NCBI GenBank assembly: GCA_022496805.1
Contig: CM040087.1
Location: 4,910,001 to 4,974,000, forward strand
DNA from: Pohlia nutans
Taxonomy: Eukaryota > Streptophyta > Bryopsida > Bryales > Mniaceae
Direction of reading: 5' to 3'
Length of the DNA: 64,000 bases
Shown here: positions 21,685-33,732 of the stretch, one piece after another
How positions within the stretch are numbered: the first letter of the stretch is position 1
Layout of the letters: each line of letters starts with the position of its first letter
Position numbers and translations under genes: made by a program
Notes under the pieces: model-generated
The model's database searches: none
Seen by the model: the letters and a program-made list of their open reading frames with translations, nothing else
What the model was told of the DNA's origin: nothing

Positions 21685-22470
21685 TAATGTCAGGTGTAGC
21701 AACGGAGCATAAACCTTTACACTTGTCAATCAGTGTTAATACCTTGCTCTAAGAAGTCAGCTACTGTAATGCCAGATGAGTACGGACTTTATCTAAGAGC
21801 TCAGCTAATTCCAGGTGAGCAAGTCCTTTTACACTTGTCAATCAATGTAGGTAAGATAGGTCATTAAATTTTTGACACCGCCTATTGAAACTTTACTTCT
21901 CATTATGCGAAACATAAAATACAAGGGCCTGGTCATTCGAATTTAGAATCGCTTCAAAAATGGATAAGAAATACAAGCGCACTTCTACTGTCTAGCGGAT
22001 ATACTGTTCTTCTAGAATGAAGCTCGTCTGGTGATTACTGTATATAACTTAACCCTAATTGTGATAGTGGTGCCCATTCGTTGGGTGTGGCATGTTCATG
22101 TAGCTGGTGCTTATCAAGTTTGCAAGACCGTCTGGGCTGGAAGTTGGTGTCCATCACTAAGTTAGCTCCTCCAGCCAGGTGAGGGTACGGTGACTGCCTG
22201 TATGTGTTCAGCACAGAACTACAGAATTAATGTGAACAAATGGTCAACGAAAGCAATAATTCTCTATACATAATCTCCAAGTGCTGTATATGGCTTCTGC
22301 AATCACATGGGAACAACTGAATGTACTTACGCTGCAACAAGACGATGCTGTCGTCGGACCATGAATACCGGTATACAAATTGGACTGCCGATCAATACAG
22401 TAGCATTCAACTGTATGATGTTTGTCATCCATCCACCAAGTGTTACACTTGGGAACTGGTTGAGTTGCTA
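21685..22470. other. Downstream flank of the OVATE gene
   Basis: Contains the probable 3' UTR of the minus-strand OVATE gene near 22240-22470. Two diverged direct copies of a TTTACACTTGTCAATCA-containing block lie near 21716 and 21829. No gene recognised. Confidence 0.35.
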
Positions 22471-25400
22471 TCAGCCACCTCCTCTGGCTGGTTGCGAAAT
22501 ATCCCACAGCTGCCTGGATGGGGATCTGGACGGGGAAGACCGGTGCCTGCTGACGTATGCCTTGGAGCGCTCCTTTCTGGAACTCTTGTGATGATACCGC
22601 ATGGGGCTGCCGAAGGAGACGACGTCGGAGAAGGCCTGGTGAATCAGTTGATGGTGCACCGGTTGGTTGAGGTGCAGGAAGCACTGGAGTAGGTCTTGCA
22701 ACTCCTCCTCCCGCTGCCACAAGTTTTTCTCTTGCATCATTTCCAGCATAGAATCACGGAAATCTGCGTAGGGGTCACTTGAGTCTTTGGCCAAGGCAAT
22801 GCTCTGTTGCACCACAGCTTCGGAGATTCCTGCGGGGAAAATCACATTGTCCACATCCTGAGAGGGTTTACTAACGAGGGTGTACGCTGACATGTCGCCT
22901 GCCAGGTCTTTCGATAGAGTACGCTTGGTGGGCTTCAACGGCGATCCGAGCTGGCTTGCTAATGTTGCTGTTGCAGGACGCGGTTTCTGCTGCCTTTGTG
23001 GCGAAGCTAGGGCAGAAAGCCGGTTGTTCGGCGAATATCTCCTTGTCGGGCTGTCACAAAATGATCTGCGATGAGGGGAGGACGGTGATTTTGGAGTTGT
23101 TCGTCTGATTGGGGATAAAAACGGGAAGTTCTGCAGCTGCTGCTCTCGCTGGTGGTTGAATGGCGCCCTCGCAGGAGAACTGCCAGCCAATGTCCGGCTT
23201 TCCGAGTTCCTGGCTGAATATGGCGGCATTGCAAGGGAACCATGTGGAGCCTCTGTCTGCGAGCTCGTCAAAGCACTAGGGAGCGTGATACCATCATTGT
23301 CAGCACTTTCCAACGGTTGCGTCCAACTACTCGTCTGGTCCGCAGTCTCCATCCCAGTGCCTGTTGATGACCCACCTTCGACAACATTGCTCTGACTGCC
23401 AACACTGACGACCTCCTCCCCCGGGGTGGCAACATCAATCTCGTGCTTTTGGACAGGGAGATTCACGTTTCTGTTAACGCTCTGGATGTTTCTACGAGAT
23501 TCGGCTTGACGTGCACCTGAGCCAGTTGATCGCCTTGAGCGTTTCCTTGCCTCTTCAGGATTCCTTGAAGGACTGCTTGTTGCTACTTTGGACTCCTGAG
23601 ACAGATCACAGCAATGTCTGGAACAGGATGTCGGCTTTCTGGTACCGGCACTCGAGGATCCTGTCATTCGCTGAGGTTTTGAGGATGAGGCTACCCCAAA
23701 TGGTGGTCGACGAATTGCTGACCTACTCTGACAATCAATTTTCTGATTTGGATGAACGGAAACCGATTGAGAATTAACACTGTCAGGCTCCAATATATCG
23801 CGCTCGGTGGCATCGTTTGTGGAGACGGTCGACAAGACACTCGTGCTCTGTTCTCTGCGATTCCTTCCTCCTTCACAGTAGCCGTCATCCACTACTGGCT
23901 TGCCGACATGAAATTTCGGGAGAAAGCAAACTGAAGCATCTGAATCCACAGAAGATGAATACTCACTGTCTAGTTTCATTCGAGAGAGTAATTCACGTAC
24001 AATAGCTTCTGTTTGGACAACCACCTCAACATTGGTCTGTTTGTTTTCTCTGAGTTGTTGCTTCATGGTAAGGAACTCCAGTAGAACTTCCAGGTCATCT
24101 CGACCTGTTCCACAATCCACTTCAAGATCTCTAACTGCTGCAGAATCGCCACGGAAATCACGTAGTTTGACCAATTTCTTGGTATCCGGAGATGGAGCTT
24201 TTCCCCGAAAGAGTTCGTCATCCTCTTCACGGGTATCACCGTTCCTGCCATTGTCGCGGTTGGGACAAGATGAGTGAACATGATTCTGTTGCAGTGAGGC
24301 CCTTCTTGCAATTTTCTCTTCCCGCACATGTTTGACCTCCTGGACGGTTCTCTCAGATTCCATCAATTGGCTCCTCGGGGTAGCATTGGGATCTGTTTTT
24401 GTGGTCCCCCGGCTAGCATCATCACGTTGGGGCACTTGGTGTTTCAATTTGGTAACGCCCAGTTCAAGTCTTTGTGGAGTGCCACGACCTCCAACGCTAT
24501 CATCCTGTTTAGCATCATTTTGCTTCTCAACCATGCTTCTTGCCAGTTCTTCGACGCGACAGCCAAGCTCTTCTTTCCCTTGTTTTGGCATACATGCAGT
24601 TCTCAAAGCATTGAGATTTGCGTCCACGTCTTCTTCTATTTCATCTCGCTGCATCAATTCTCTGAGGTTCCAGCGAACGTTTGCAGCTGCTTTCAATCCC
24701 AGAGGCCATGAAATTTTCGATGAGACCGTCTCCTCTTCGCCTTCATCTCTGAAAATCTTTCTGATGAGCTCCCTGCCAACAAGTGGTGAATCAGGATGTT
24801 GCCTGCTTCGTGAACTATACAGATCCCGGGCTTCATTAACCTGGAGTTCCATGACTTTGGTGGTCGCATTGGGAAGTGATGACTGGTTGACGACCTCTTC
24901 TATTGTAGCCTCTTTCTGCACTGGAGAGTTGAGATGCGGTTTCAGCAAACAGTTCTCAAGAGGAGCAAGCTCATCAAAGTCATCATGTGTCGACAAAGGG
25001 CATTCTGGGTTTCTCCTCGAAGCTGTAGCTTCCTCATGCCCCGTTGCTGAACACCTGCAGCAGTACAATGCCAGTAAGAATTTACACAAAACTGTGCAAT
25101 GGTCTTGGAGCATCTGAAAGTGTGATAAAGACTAAGAATAGAGAACTCCAAATACGGGTCCTAGATAGGGATGCATAATGAACTCTGAATCTCACTAATA
25201 TCACCTACACTGATGTGATGGCTGCTTCAGGGGAAATAAAGGGTCTTTTATGTACAACAAAGGTTCCCGAGTGATGACACTCATTGGATCTCGTTCACGG
25301 TTTCCAGCTGAACTTAAAAATCTGGCTGTTATTCCTTGCTACTTGCTTCAACTATAGATATGAGGTTCGGCATGTGCAGAAGTCTGAGCACATTTGCGTC

Positions 25401-26726
25401 ACTGCTGCTGTGTCTCAGTGAGGGATACAATATGATCTTCAGGGTTGCATAGGAAATATATAGAGATTTGCCTACATGAATATGGGGAAAACACATGAAC
25501 CGCTTCTTGTAACGTTAATATATTTGGGGATCCCCACCGGGTCAAATAACAGCAAGCACTTGCTTCATAATTATGACATTTGACGCAAGTAGATGTGTGG
25601 AGAAAAGTATAAGAACTTACCTGTGCGAAGGGCTGGATTCGGTGCACATGGCATCCGCCACAGAGTTGGCCTCAGGAATACACCACATGTGTCCAACGGT
25701 ATGCATAGAACTCTTGAAATTGCTGGCCTGCGGATTTGTAATCATCTCATTAGCATCAACTTTCTGGCCCGATATCCGAGTGTGAACACTCCCTGTCATC
25801 CCAGCTTCACAAAAGAGCTCCTGATCATTCTCCTCATTAGACGATCTCCCAGCTGGGTCTATACTTACGGAAATCTCCTTTGCCCATGACACATGTTTGC
25901 TTCTCTCTTTGACAGAACCTTCTCTTAAGGCAGCCCCCGAAAGCCCTACACTGTGTTTTTCCATTGCACAGCAGTAGGAAGTATTCTTTTCGGCAAATAT
26001 ATTCACCACATTCGTTCTGCAATTTGATGTTACCTGTTCTGCTGAATTTGAAAGACAATCCCTGGATGAGTTATGAGTTCCTGCACCCTGAAACTCGCCG
26101 GCGTCTTTGGAGGGTATGGATTTGAGGAAATCCTGGGTCGAAACAAAGGTCCTGTGTTGTGGAACCTTGTCAAACCTGCTGGAATGTTGAGATACGGGCA
26201 GTTCTGGTTCAGGCTTTCTCCTGTTGTCAAGTCCTATTCGGGATAAAAGCGAACCAACCCCCTCAGTAACCTTTCCGCCATCAAAGGATGCTGAATTGTT
26301 CTTCGTGGTATCCGTATGCATCGTGTTACTATGATGGTTAGGGAATGTGGAAATGAGTTCCTTCCCTAAATGCGAGCCACATTTGCACGAAACGGCAGTG
26401 TTCCTTGCCTCTCGTAAAGTCTCCCATGTGCTGGCCTTCTTGTGACAGTGGGATTCCCCTGAGTCTCCTGCTTTCCTTGGAACCCCACTCAGGAACGACT
26501 CCTTAGCCAACTTTCTCAGCATGAGTGTGTTGAGTGCATCCACGCCCTCCTTGCTTGTCACTAACTGATCAATGGTGGCTGTGGGTATGGCCTCCGCTTG
26601 CCGAGTAGTTCCTTTGGAGGATGCTAGACTCACGTCTTGAGAACGCTCTTGGACTCCCACAGGATCTATCACGGTGTTCTTCAGGCACGTTCTCGTCACT
26701 GAGCAACCCCATGATCTGTCCTTCAT
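22471..26726 (-). CDS. OVATE family protein with a very long N-terminal extension
   Basis: Two exons: 26726-25621 and 25054-22471. The donor CACAG|GTAAGTTC and acceptor CTGCTGCAG|GTG restore the frame through an Arg codon (AG|G), giving about 1,229 residues. An in-frame TGA precedes the first ATG by two codons, which fixes the start. An acceptor-like TTGTCGCAG near 26747 suggests a 5' UTR intron. Residues about 1129-1181 are a clear OVATE domain: DPYADFRDSMLEMM, then LQDLLQCFLHLN and HHQLIHQAFSDVV. OVATE proteins are plant transcriptional repressors and microtubule/TRM-complex partners affecting organ shape. They usually have 200-400 residues and no intron. The roughly 1,100 preceding residues are Ser/Arg/Glu-rich with no domain I recognise and look disordered. 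The C-terminal 48 residues are Arg/Ser-rich. Large frames on the opposite strand (for example 24332-25117) are shadows. Confidence 0.8.
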
Positions 26727-27814
26727 TTCTCTTCACTGAAAAATAGCTGCGACAATAATAATAACTTATTAGTCAGCTCACGTCACAGGTGCTTTGGAGG
26801 AGATGCTTATGCTCCACGTTGCCACTTCTTGCTATAACACATTGCAATGCTACTTTAAAAGTCGTGAACAAAGAGGAAGAGATCGAGGATAAGAATCTAG
26901 GAAATTTCCCTTGAAGGGAAATTCCTTGACCTGAGCTAAAAACAAGGAGCTGACTCCCTCATGACACTATTGCTGGCCTCGTAATTAGTAAATGTTCGTC
27001 ACTGTCTTTATCCTCTGCGACCTCTTGTGATTTAGCTTCGTTTGGATATTGTAAAACCTTGAGAACCCTCTAACCAACTTGAATAATCTGCAGGGATCAG
27101 GGAACTGACTACAATTCCATGTACAAAGCATGTAACCTCTATTAGTTCCGTCTCCACCTTTCCACCGCAAGAGATATTGTACGTCTACCCAAAGAGGAGC
27201 TCAACAGAGAAAAACCTAGTTCATTTCCTTGAGTATCGGATGGTGACTTATTTCTCTGCATTTTCAGTACATTCTTCAGAAGTATCATATGATTGTTTGC
27301 TGCAATTGAGAAAGCGGAACTACTAAGAGAAATCTGGAATCGCTGCTGCCGAAGCAACCATTCGGAAATCGTCACAAGCTAAATCTGAGCTCCTGAGTTC
27401 TGCAATCTGCACAAGCGAGTAGCTCAGTAATTGGAAGTATTTTCACTGGAACAGTGCCAAACCGGACCAACATAGGCCAGGCATTCTCCAAAAACTGAAG
27501 CCAGCGCTGCGCAGCTCAAGCATATATTAATCGAGTCTGCTCTCTAACACATGACCGCGACTAGAGCTTGACTACACTCTTTTCCCACTCATTACTACAA
27601 AATCGCTCAGGAATAATTCTTAAACGGTATGAACGTGAATTTTGAAGCGATTGTTGTGTCCATGAAGAAGAAAGAAAATGCAACTCGTACACACACTATG
27701 AACGGCTCGATCCTAATTGGATAAGGTTATGTCCAATCAAGCTAATTTAAAGCTCACTCAAGAAATACAAGCAATTACAAGAAGACGAGTGTGAGCTTTT
27801 ATGACCTAAGAGCC
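26727..27814. promoter_or_regulatory. 5' flank and probable UTR intron of the OVATE gene
   Basis: A splice-acceptor-like tract (TTATTATTATTGTCGCAG on the minus strand) ends at about 26748, 22 bp before the ATG, so at least one upstream non-coding exon is likely. I could not place its donor or the promoter. No other gene seen. Confidence 0.3.
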
Positions 27815-28505
27815 AGTGTTCCATTGACTTCATATCACTCTTGTAGTTGTGCGTCTTATCTCCTCGTGATCATCACCTCGACACAACAAGAAGTATGCTG
27901 CGAACTCTCGAACAATCAGAAAGTGCGAATCAAATTCAAGAAGCCACACGAGACAGGAACCTCAATCGCTTGCAAGGTCTCACTCAGGTGCTAATTACGA
28001 CCTTCGACTCATCGCTATCGCATCTATTCGACAATCAGCAGCCAATTCAACCACAGCAATGGCCACTTCGCCTTCTAATATCTCCTCCGACGCAATTTAT
28101 CTCATCAACCTCTCGCTCCAGACTTTGTCCAAATCCACTCCTCCGACTCAAACTAAGACCTCTTACAACTTCCATTGACTTCTTCATCACTCTTGCAGCT
28201 GTACGTACTGTGATCTCCACCTTGACATAAAAAAAGAACTTCAAGAAGTCCTATGTTGCAAACTCCTCTCGAAATATTACAAAGTGCCAATCAAATTCAA
28301 GAAGTCGCGTAAGACACAAACCTCAATCGCCCGTAAGCTCTGTGTAAGGCCTCCTGAAGATACTTATTACAACCTTCTACTCGCCATCTCTTCGCCAATT
28401 CAAGCGCCGCTCTAGTAACTCCTCCGACGCAATTTATTTGTTCAATCTCTCGCTCCAGACTTTGACCAAATGCTCTCCTAAGTAAGACTCCGCCTCTTAA
28501 CTCAA
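27815..28505. repeat. About 350-bp tandem duplication upstream of the OVATE gene
   Basis: Two diverged direct copies run from CCATTGACTTC (27820 and 28168) to CTCGCTCCAGACTTTG (28107 and 28449). On the minus strand both copies keep a related peptide frame (FGQSLEREVDEINCVGG and FGQSLEREIEQINCVGG). The downstream copy continues with LELAKRWRVEGCNKYLQEAL. That retention hints at a decayed coding duplicate, or at a non-coding exon unit of the OVATE gene. Confidence 0.7.
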
Positions 28506-31019
28506 GCCATGCCAAGAACAACAGTTAGTAATGGCACAGTAGTAGAACGGAGAAATAAAAACAATGAACCATCGGCTGCCTGGCTGCAGGATTGTCTCTA
28601 CCAATGAAAGGCTGAAAAGCATTCAACTTAAAAGCGGCAGGGCTGCAGGTGCAGGCAGATCTGCAGATCGTGAATGTCCAGGAAGTTCTAACCATGAGAG
28701 ACGATTGAAGCGGGATTCATCAGCTAGCCTACGTAGATGATGACAAACAATAATACGGCACAGAGTGACTCGCAGAAGTACGTACGTAATGAAACTAGAA
28801 GTAGTTACTCCCGTCTCCAGGCGCTGCTGCTGGCTGCTGCAATTGTTATGTTGCAATCATGTGTCAGAGCTGCACGGCAACGTACGCTTGAGCCAGGCTC
28901 TCTGCGAGCTCCGACGATCGATCGGCTCTCGCCATAGCTGCTCTGTCTCTGACAGTCGTCTCTCCCATTTCGTCTCCTTCTCCGTAAACCTCCAGGCTCT
29001 TTATAGTACACTTCAGAACTATCACAGTTCACTTACTAGTAAAAACATTAAGGGCATCTCTCATACTCCCGTAGATCAAGTGAGTTGTTCTTTTTTGGTT
29101 TTTGAAATAAAGCCCACATGGCTACAATATCTTTAAACATCAGTGTTGTGGCAACTTTGTGTTTTCTTTGGGTTCAATTAGCTGGAAATTTTTTTAGTTA
29201 GATTTGTGTCGAACTATGGCGGTAAATTTCTAAATAGTGCATTTGAATGACAACGATTGTATTTGTAAGAAGTAATGAAGCAATATATGATAAAAAAATT
29301 GGTTAAAAGTTGAAGCTCTAATACATAAATTACAAGACATTGGGCCATATAAGCAACATTGAATGATTTTGGTCTTCCTCTTGAATTCTCATTGACTTGG
29401 TATTCAAAGTCCAACAACAACATCCTCAATATATTCCATTGATTTGATGACAAATAAAGAATGCATCAAAGAATGTTGAGGCAACATATGTAAACATTTA
29501 TAGAGATGCAAAAAGTTATTTGGCTCCATTGAATATTTCTACGTTGAATATGTGGCTACAATCATTGATTTTTACACCCAAATTTGTAAGGAATTGTCAC
29601 CAAGTGAAGGAATTTTTTTTAATGCAATTTAGCTTTTGATAACTTAAAAAAATAAGGTTGTCCGGTGTTAACATTGACAAAATTGATGATACTCAACCTC
29701 CAATTCAGTCCTTGTGTATTGGTAGCGTACATCCTAAAACATAAAAGTACACCTATGGTACATGATGACATAATTATTAAATGGATGGTAATGAGTATAC
29801 CTACCTTAACTCAAAATTGTTATAAAATTGAACCACTATCATATTACCTCATCAATTTAATAAAAAAAAATTGTCCGAATTGAATTTATATTTTGGCCAC
29901 ATCAATTTGTTTGCATGCTCCCACCAAAATGCATTCGTGTATTGAGTATGATCAAGATATGATATATTTTCATAGCGCATCAATTTATTTGAATGATCCA
30001 AACATAGTTGTATTGGTATATTGGTTATGATCAACAAGTATGAAATATTCAGTACTATATACTGAATCACTCTACGGTAGTATCATCTTGCATTTTTTTC
30101 AAAATTGTAGCAACGTATCAATGAAGAATTTTGACTTTTATTCATTGCATTTATCAATCTGATCTTGATTTTTAATAATTGATTTTAATTAAATCTAGTA
30201 TCCCAAAACAAAATTACCATTATAGCATTGGTTTCAAGTGCCAATGAACAATTGTAAGACACATGGCACTTTCATTCAAAAGCTATTACATCAAAAACTT
30301 CAACTTAAATAGCATTACATTCTTTTGGTTTCTATTTTTTCCCCTCTTTTTCATGAATCCTCTTTGATAACAATGACATTTTGCATATCACTATTATAAT
30401 GTTGATTTCATCAATAGTATTAAAAGATGGAGAAATTGTGATATATTTCCATGCAACAAACTCATATACAAGTTCTATCATAACCTTAGTCACTCAAATT
30501 GAACCTCAATTGTAACCTTATTCATTCAAATGAAACCTCAATGGTAACTTTATTATGATAATACTATAAATAGATGGTGATACAGCTGTTTCCTAGGGCT
30601 GTAAATGCTCTGACACTTCACCAACTAAAAAATTGTTGTAAAAGTAAAACAAAAAATATTTCACCATAACATTGGCACAAAATGATCTTTTCGACTCTTT
30701 TTTTTTACAAATTATATTTGCCAACATTGGCTTATTATATCTATAATTATTGATTTTCACCAATAAAATTGAAAAGTGATCTATAAAGGACATAATAACA
30801 TAGAAGCTCAATTGTAATCTTATCCTCACATTACTATAGATGGATGGCAATGCAATTACATTATACGGGTAAGATGCCGCATGTCCCTACATTGCAATTA
30901 AACTATGAGACACCATAAAGGGATTAGTGTACCGGCATAGAAATACCATAAAGAACATGCCGAAGTACATGATTGGCATCTCCTAGCACATGGGATTATG
31001 AATACATGAGACATGAATG
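28506..31019. other. Intergenic region, AT-rich from 29 kb
   Basis: The first 500 bp is of mixed composition (purine- and CAG-rich patches near 28620-28920). The rest is AT-rich. Short local duplications occur, for example AAATTGAACCTCAATTGTAACC near 30497 and a variant near 30530. No gene, RNA gene or element boundary recognised. Confidence 0.3.
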
Positions 31020-31200
31020 GCATCTGTTCAGATGTATGAGCATTTTTCAAAGGGACAGCAAGTGTCGTGTGTTTATGAATACATGCAACATCATGAATTA
31101 TGGCATTTCTACAGGGGCATGAGCATTTTGTGAGTGAAAGCTAGTGTTGGGTGTTAATGAATCATACTGTTAGTACAAGCATCATGAATGGCATCTCTTC
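31020..31200. repeat. Short tandem repeats leading into a coding-like exon
   Basis: Three diverged units containing CATGAATGGCAT(T/C)T, a following CAG and ATGAGC(A/G)TTTT start near 31013, 31090 and 31180. The last unit runs into the open frame at 31201-31421. Each unit keeps a CAG|G splice-acceptor-like site. Confidence 0.5.
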
Positions 31201-31421
31201 AGGTCCATGAGCGTTTTCAGAGTGAAAGCTACGGCGGAATTCATTTGATTGTGAAGCCTGGAGTAATGGCTGAACTGCAAAATGGAGAGAGGATTGTGGA
31301 ATGGGTCAAGTTGAGCATTTGTAATCAAATGCCTGGGGTGCATGCATGCTTAGGTTTACACGAAGTATGCATTCAAAGCATCGTCCCATGCTACGGAACT
31401 CCAGTCACTACCCAGTACTGA
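31201..31421 (+). CDS. Possible terminal exon, unknown family
   Basis: After TCTTCAG at 31194-31200 a frame reads VHERFQSESYGGIHLIVKPG, then VMAELQNGERIVEWVKLS, ending TTQY and TGA. The residue mix is coding-like, with alternating hydrophobics as in a beta-rich domain. I recognise no family and no upstream exon. It could equally be a pseudogene fragment. Confidence 0.35.
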
Positions 31422-31885
31422 AGAATTCATTGAAATAATCAAGACTTGTTTATTACCTACAACAAGATGCTCGACATGGCTGTAAGGTTATTACACTGGA
31501 CTGCAACACGTCACCCTAGTTGTAACAGAATTTAGGTGCGTTAAATCCTGAGGTTACTGTATAGAGGGGTTTTAGATTGTTCCCCCATTAACCCAAGCCC
31601 TTTCCGACCAGCATTGTACACCAATATTTCATTGTATTTAGCATGGTTCCACACCTCCTATGGTTTCAGATCAAATGAAATAAATTCAAGTCAACATGAT
31701 TTTAATGAGCTATTGGGGTCTCAATTTGGAACTTTCTATTTACAACAAATGTCAAATATACGCCAACGTATTTACTATTCCCATCAGCCCTTTAAAGGCT
31801 AACTCTTGCAAATTACACTAGGTGAAGATTTAAGCATGTAAAGTAGGGCAATTTTTTGTACCAGTTGTTGATGTACGTATGTAGA

Positions 31886-32022
31886 CATAACATTTAGTAG
31901 CAATGGGTGGCTCTGCCTTTCAGCTTCATCCAACACCAGATTGTTCTGCCTATATGATGAAGAATATTTGTGATATTCACGTGGGACTCAAAATAGAGCC
32001 AATGAAGGTTACAAAATGTTAT
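31886..32022. mobile_element. MITE of the ATAACATTCAGT family, copy 2
   Basis: Ends ATAACATTTAGTAGC and GGTTACAAAATGTTAT. It is more diverged than the others and lies 52 bp from the next copy. Confidence 0.5.
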
Positions 32023-32074
32023 GGAATGTTGGACAGTCGGACTTAAGCTGATACCCAATTTGCTAGTCTCAAGC

Positions 32075-32332
32075 ATAACATTCAGTAGCCTTCATTCCCA
32101 CTACACAAAATAGGTAGATTAGTGTTAGATACATAAACATGTTGTAAGTTTTTACTATATTTTCAAATCTTATAATTATCTAACACTAATCTACCTATTT
32201 AGTGTACCTTTCTTTCATGCACTTTGCTCATCACCTTGAACCTCCACATGATGAAGTATTGTTGGATGTAGAATATTCCACACCATCTACTGTAGAGCTA
32301 AGGCAGAGATAGCGCATGCTATTGAATGTTAT
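32075..32332. mobile_element. MITE of the ATAACATTCAGT family, copy 3, with nested foldback
   Basis: Ends ATAACATTCAGTAGC and GCTATTGAATGTTAT. A 101-bp foldback (32104-32204) is inserted between TA dinucleotides; its arms share AATAGGTAGATTAGTG. Sub-terminal TAGAGCTAAGG and GAATATTCCACA match copies at 17757, 53659 and 55133. Confidence 0.7.
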
Positions 32333-32574
32333 GGGTGTTGAAAAACGTCTCTGGCCTGACCACCCAATAATTAGCATTTAGTGGAGAATCCAGTTCCTGA
32401 GATGCATCTCCAGAGACAAAGATCTATTTATCCACAAGACGTGAATCAGCTTGGAATTTCTCTCGACGGTCAAAGCCGCTGTTGCAACTTGATTTCTTCA
32501 ACTATATTTCAACTTTTGAAGTTTTGCATTAAGTTACCGGGCAGGGTTGTTGAAGTTCGCTCAGCTGCTCCTGC

Positions 32575-32802
32575 ATGCTCGCACTGACAAGAAAAATAAT
32601 ACAAATTCAGCGTAAGTGGCAGACCTTAAAATGTCAACTCCATCGTGAACTAAAAGTGCGTAATGATATGGTCTCTGAACACATCATAAGATTGCGAGTC
32701 AGTTCAGCCCTGTGGAATAGGGGACAGTTCTTGAAAGCTGATTTGTCAGGATTGCACTCTGTAACTTCCTTTGTCTCATTTCTCAATGGCAATGACATGT
32801 AA
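32575..32802 (+). CDS. Coding-like stretch, unknown family
   Basis: A frame reads KIIQIQRKWQTLKCQLHREL, then KVRNDMVSEHIIRLRVSSAL, with a basic, helical character and a stop at 32800-32802. Another short frame precedes it (32381-32587). No family recognised and no splice model could be fixed. It ends 13 bp before the TTAA of the next MITE, so its 3' end may be displaced. Confidence 0.25.
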   Translation: MLALTRKIIQIQRKWQTLKCQLHRELKVRNDMVSEHIIRLRVSSALWNRGQFLKADLSGLHSVTSFVSFLNGNDM

Positions 32803-32818
32803 GCTTAACCCTTAAACG

Positions 32819-33176
32819 TCAAGGTAAGCCCCATGGGCTTATTTAGAAGAGAATAATGAAGAAAAAAGTTGATTTTCTCAACCAAGTCAAGCGAGACTTG
32901 TTGCGTTGGAAAGCTACTGAAAAAGCGATTTAGATTCCAAATTTTCGCCTCATTTGAGAGATTGTGGAATCGTTGGTAAGCAATCAAAGTTATCAAATTG
33001 AACAAGTTTTGAGGTTGGGGCAGCCGAAGTTCAGCAGTGCCGCAGTGCTACAGTGCTAGCCAGCAGTGCACTGCAGAGCCATTTTTGCACACCAAAAAAA
33101 TAAAAATAAAAAAATCCCCAAAAAAATTTAGATGCCTTCCGGGCTGCCCTGTTTAGGCCCTCTTGATGTTTAAGGG
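32819..33176. mobile_element. piggyBac-like MITE, 358 bp
   Basis: TTAA at 32815-32818 and 33177-33180. An inverted-orientation near-duplicate of 19156-19507. The left end carries TAAGCCCCATGGGCTTA at nucleotides 17-33. The right TTAA is shared with the next element. Confidence 0.85.
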
Positions 33177-33180
33177 TTAA

Positions 33181-33728
33181 CCCCTAAAGGACCTAGCGTC
33201 CATTTCTTTGGACGATGTACAAAATTAATCATTGACTTTTGCAGTGTGGATTTTTAACTATACATTTCATGGGAAGCTGGTTTCATGTATGTGTGATTCA
33301 ATTAAAAAGGGGATGGTTTGTGAAAATTTTATGCCTCATTTCATGTTGTAGTGATTCACCAAAAATTCAAAGCTTTTAGTGTGAAAGTGCTTTTAAAAAA
33401 TCAACTCATAAAATTAAGCAACCAAAAAATCTCCAAAAATGATTACACTTGGAGTGTTACATTTCAACGCATCACAACAAATTTCATTCACACATTATCA
33501 ATATCTTATTCGTAATCAAATTCCAAAAGAATTATGAATTTTAAGTTTCAATTTTTTTAAAGAAGTATTGGTGATAGCAATCATAGATCTAATGGTATGG
33601 ATAGAATCCAAAATTCATAATGTACAACTTTTATTCATATATCAAGTTCAAAATATCCCTCTTTGTTGCATTTTATAAGACATTTTTTAAATTCTCCAAA
33701 TTTGGAGAGGGGTGAGGATGTTTAGGGG
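33181..33728. mobile_element. piggyBac-like element, 548 bp
   Basis: TTAA at 33177-33180 and 33729-33732. The ends are CCCCTAAAGGACC and, inverted, CCCCTAAACATCC. Sub-terminal palindromes are GTCCATTTCTTTGGAC at nucleotides 18-33 (left) and TCTCCAAATTTGGAGA, centred at 28.5 (right). Related to 34520-35010 and 11900-12127. Confidence 0.85.
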
Positions 33729-33732
33729 TTAA

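Noticed and set aside
24332..25117. A 261-residue plus-strand open frame
   Set aside because: It lies opposite the OVATE gene exon, which has a recognised domain, a valid splice junction and a far longer frame. The plus-strand frame is a shadow.
31591..31798. Possible further piggyBac-like element (TTAACCCAAGCCC to TTTAAAGGCTAA)
   Set aside because: The right flank is CTAA rather than TTAA, the ends match poorly and there is no palindrome near nucleotide 25.
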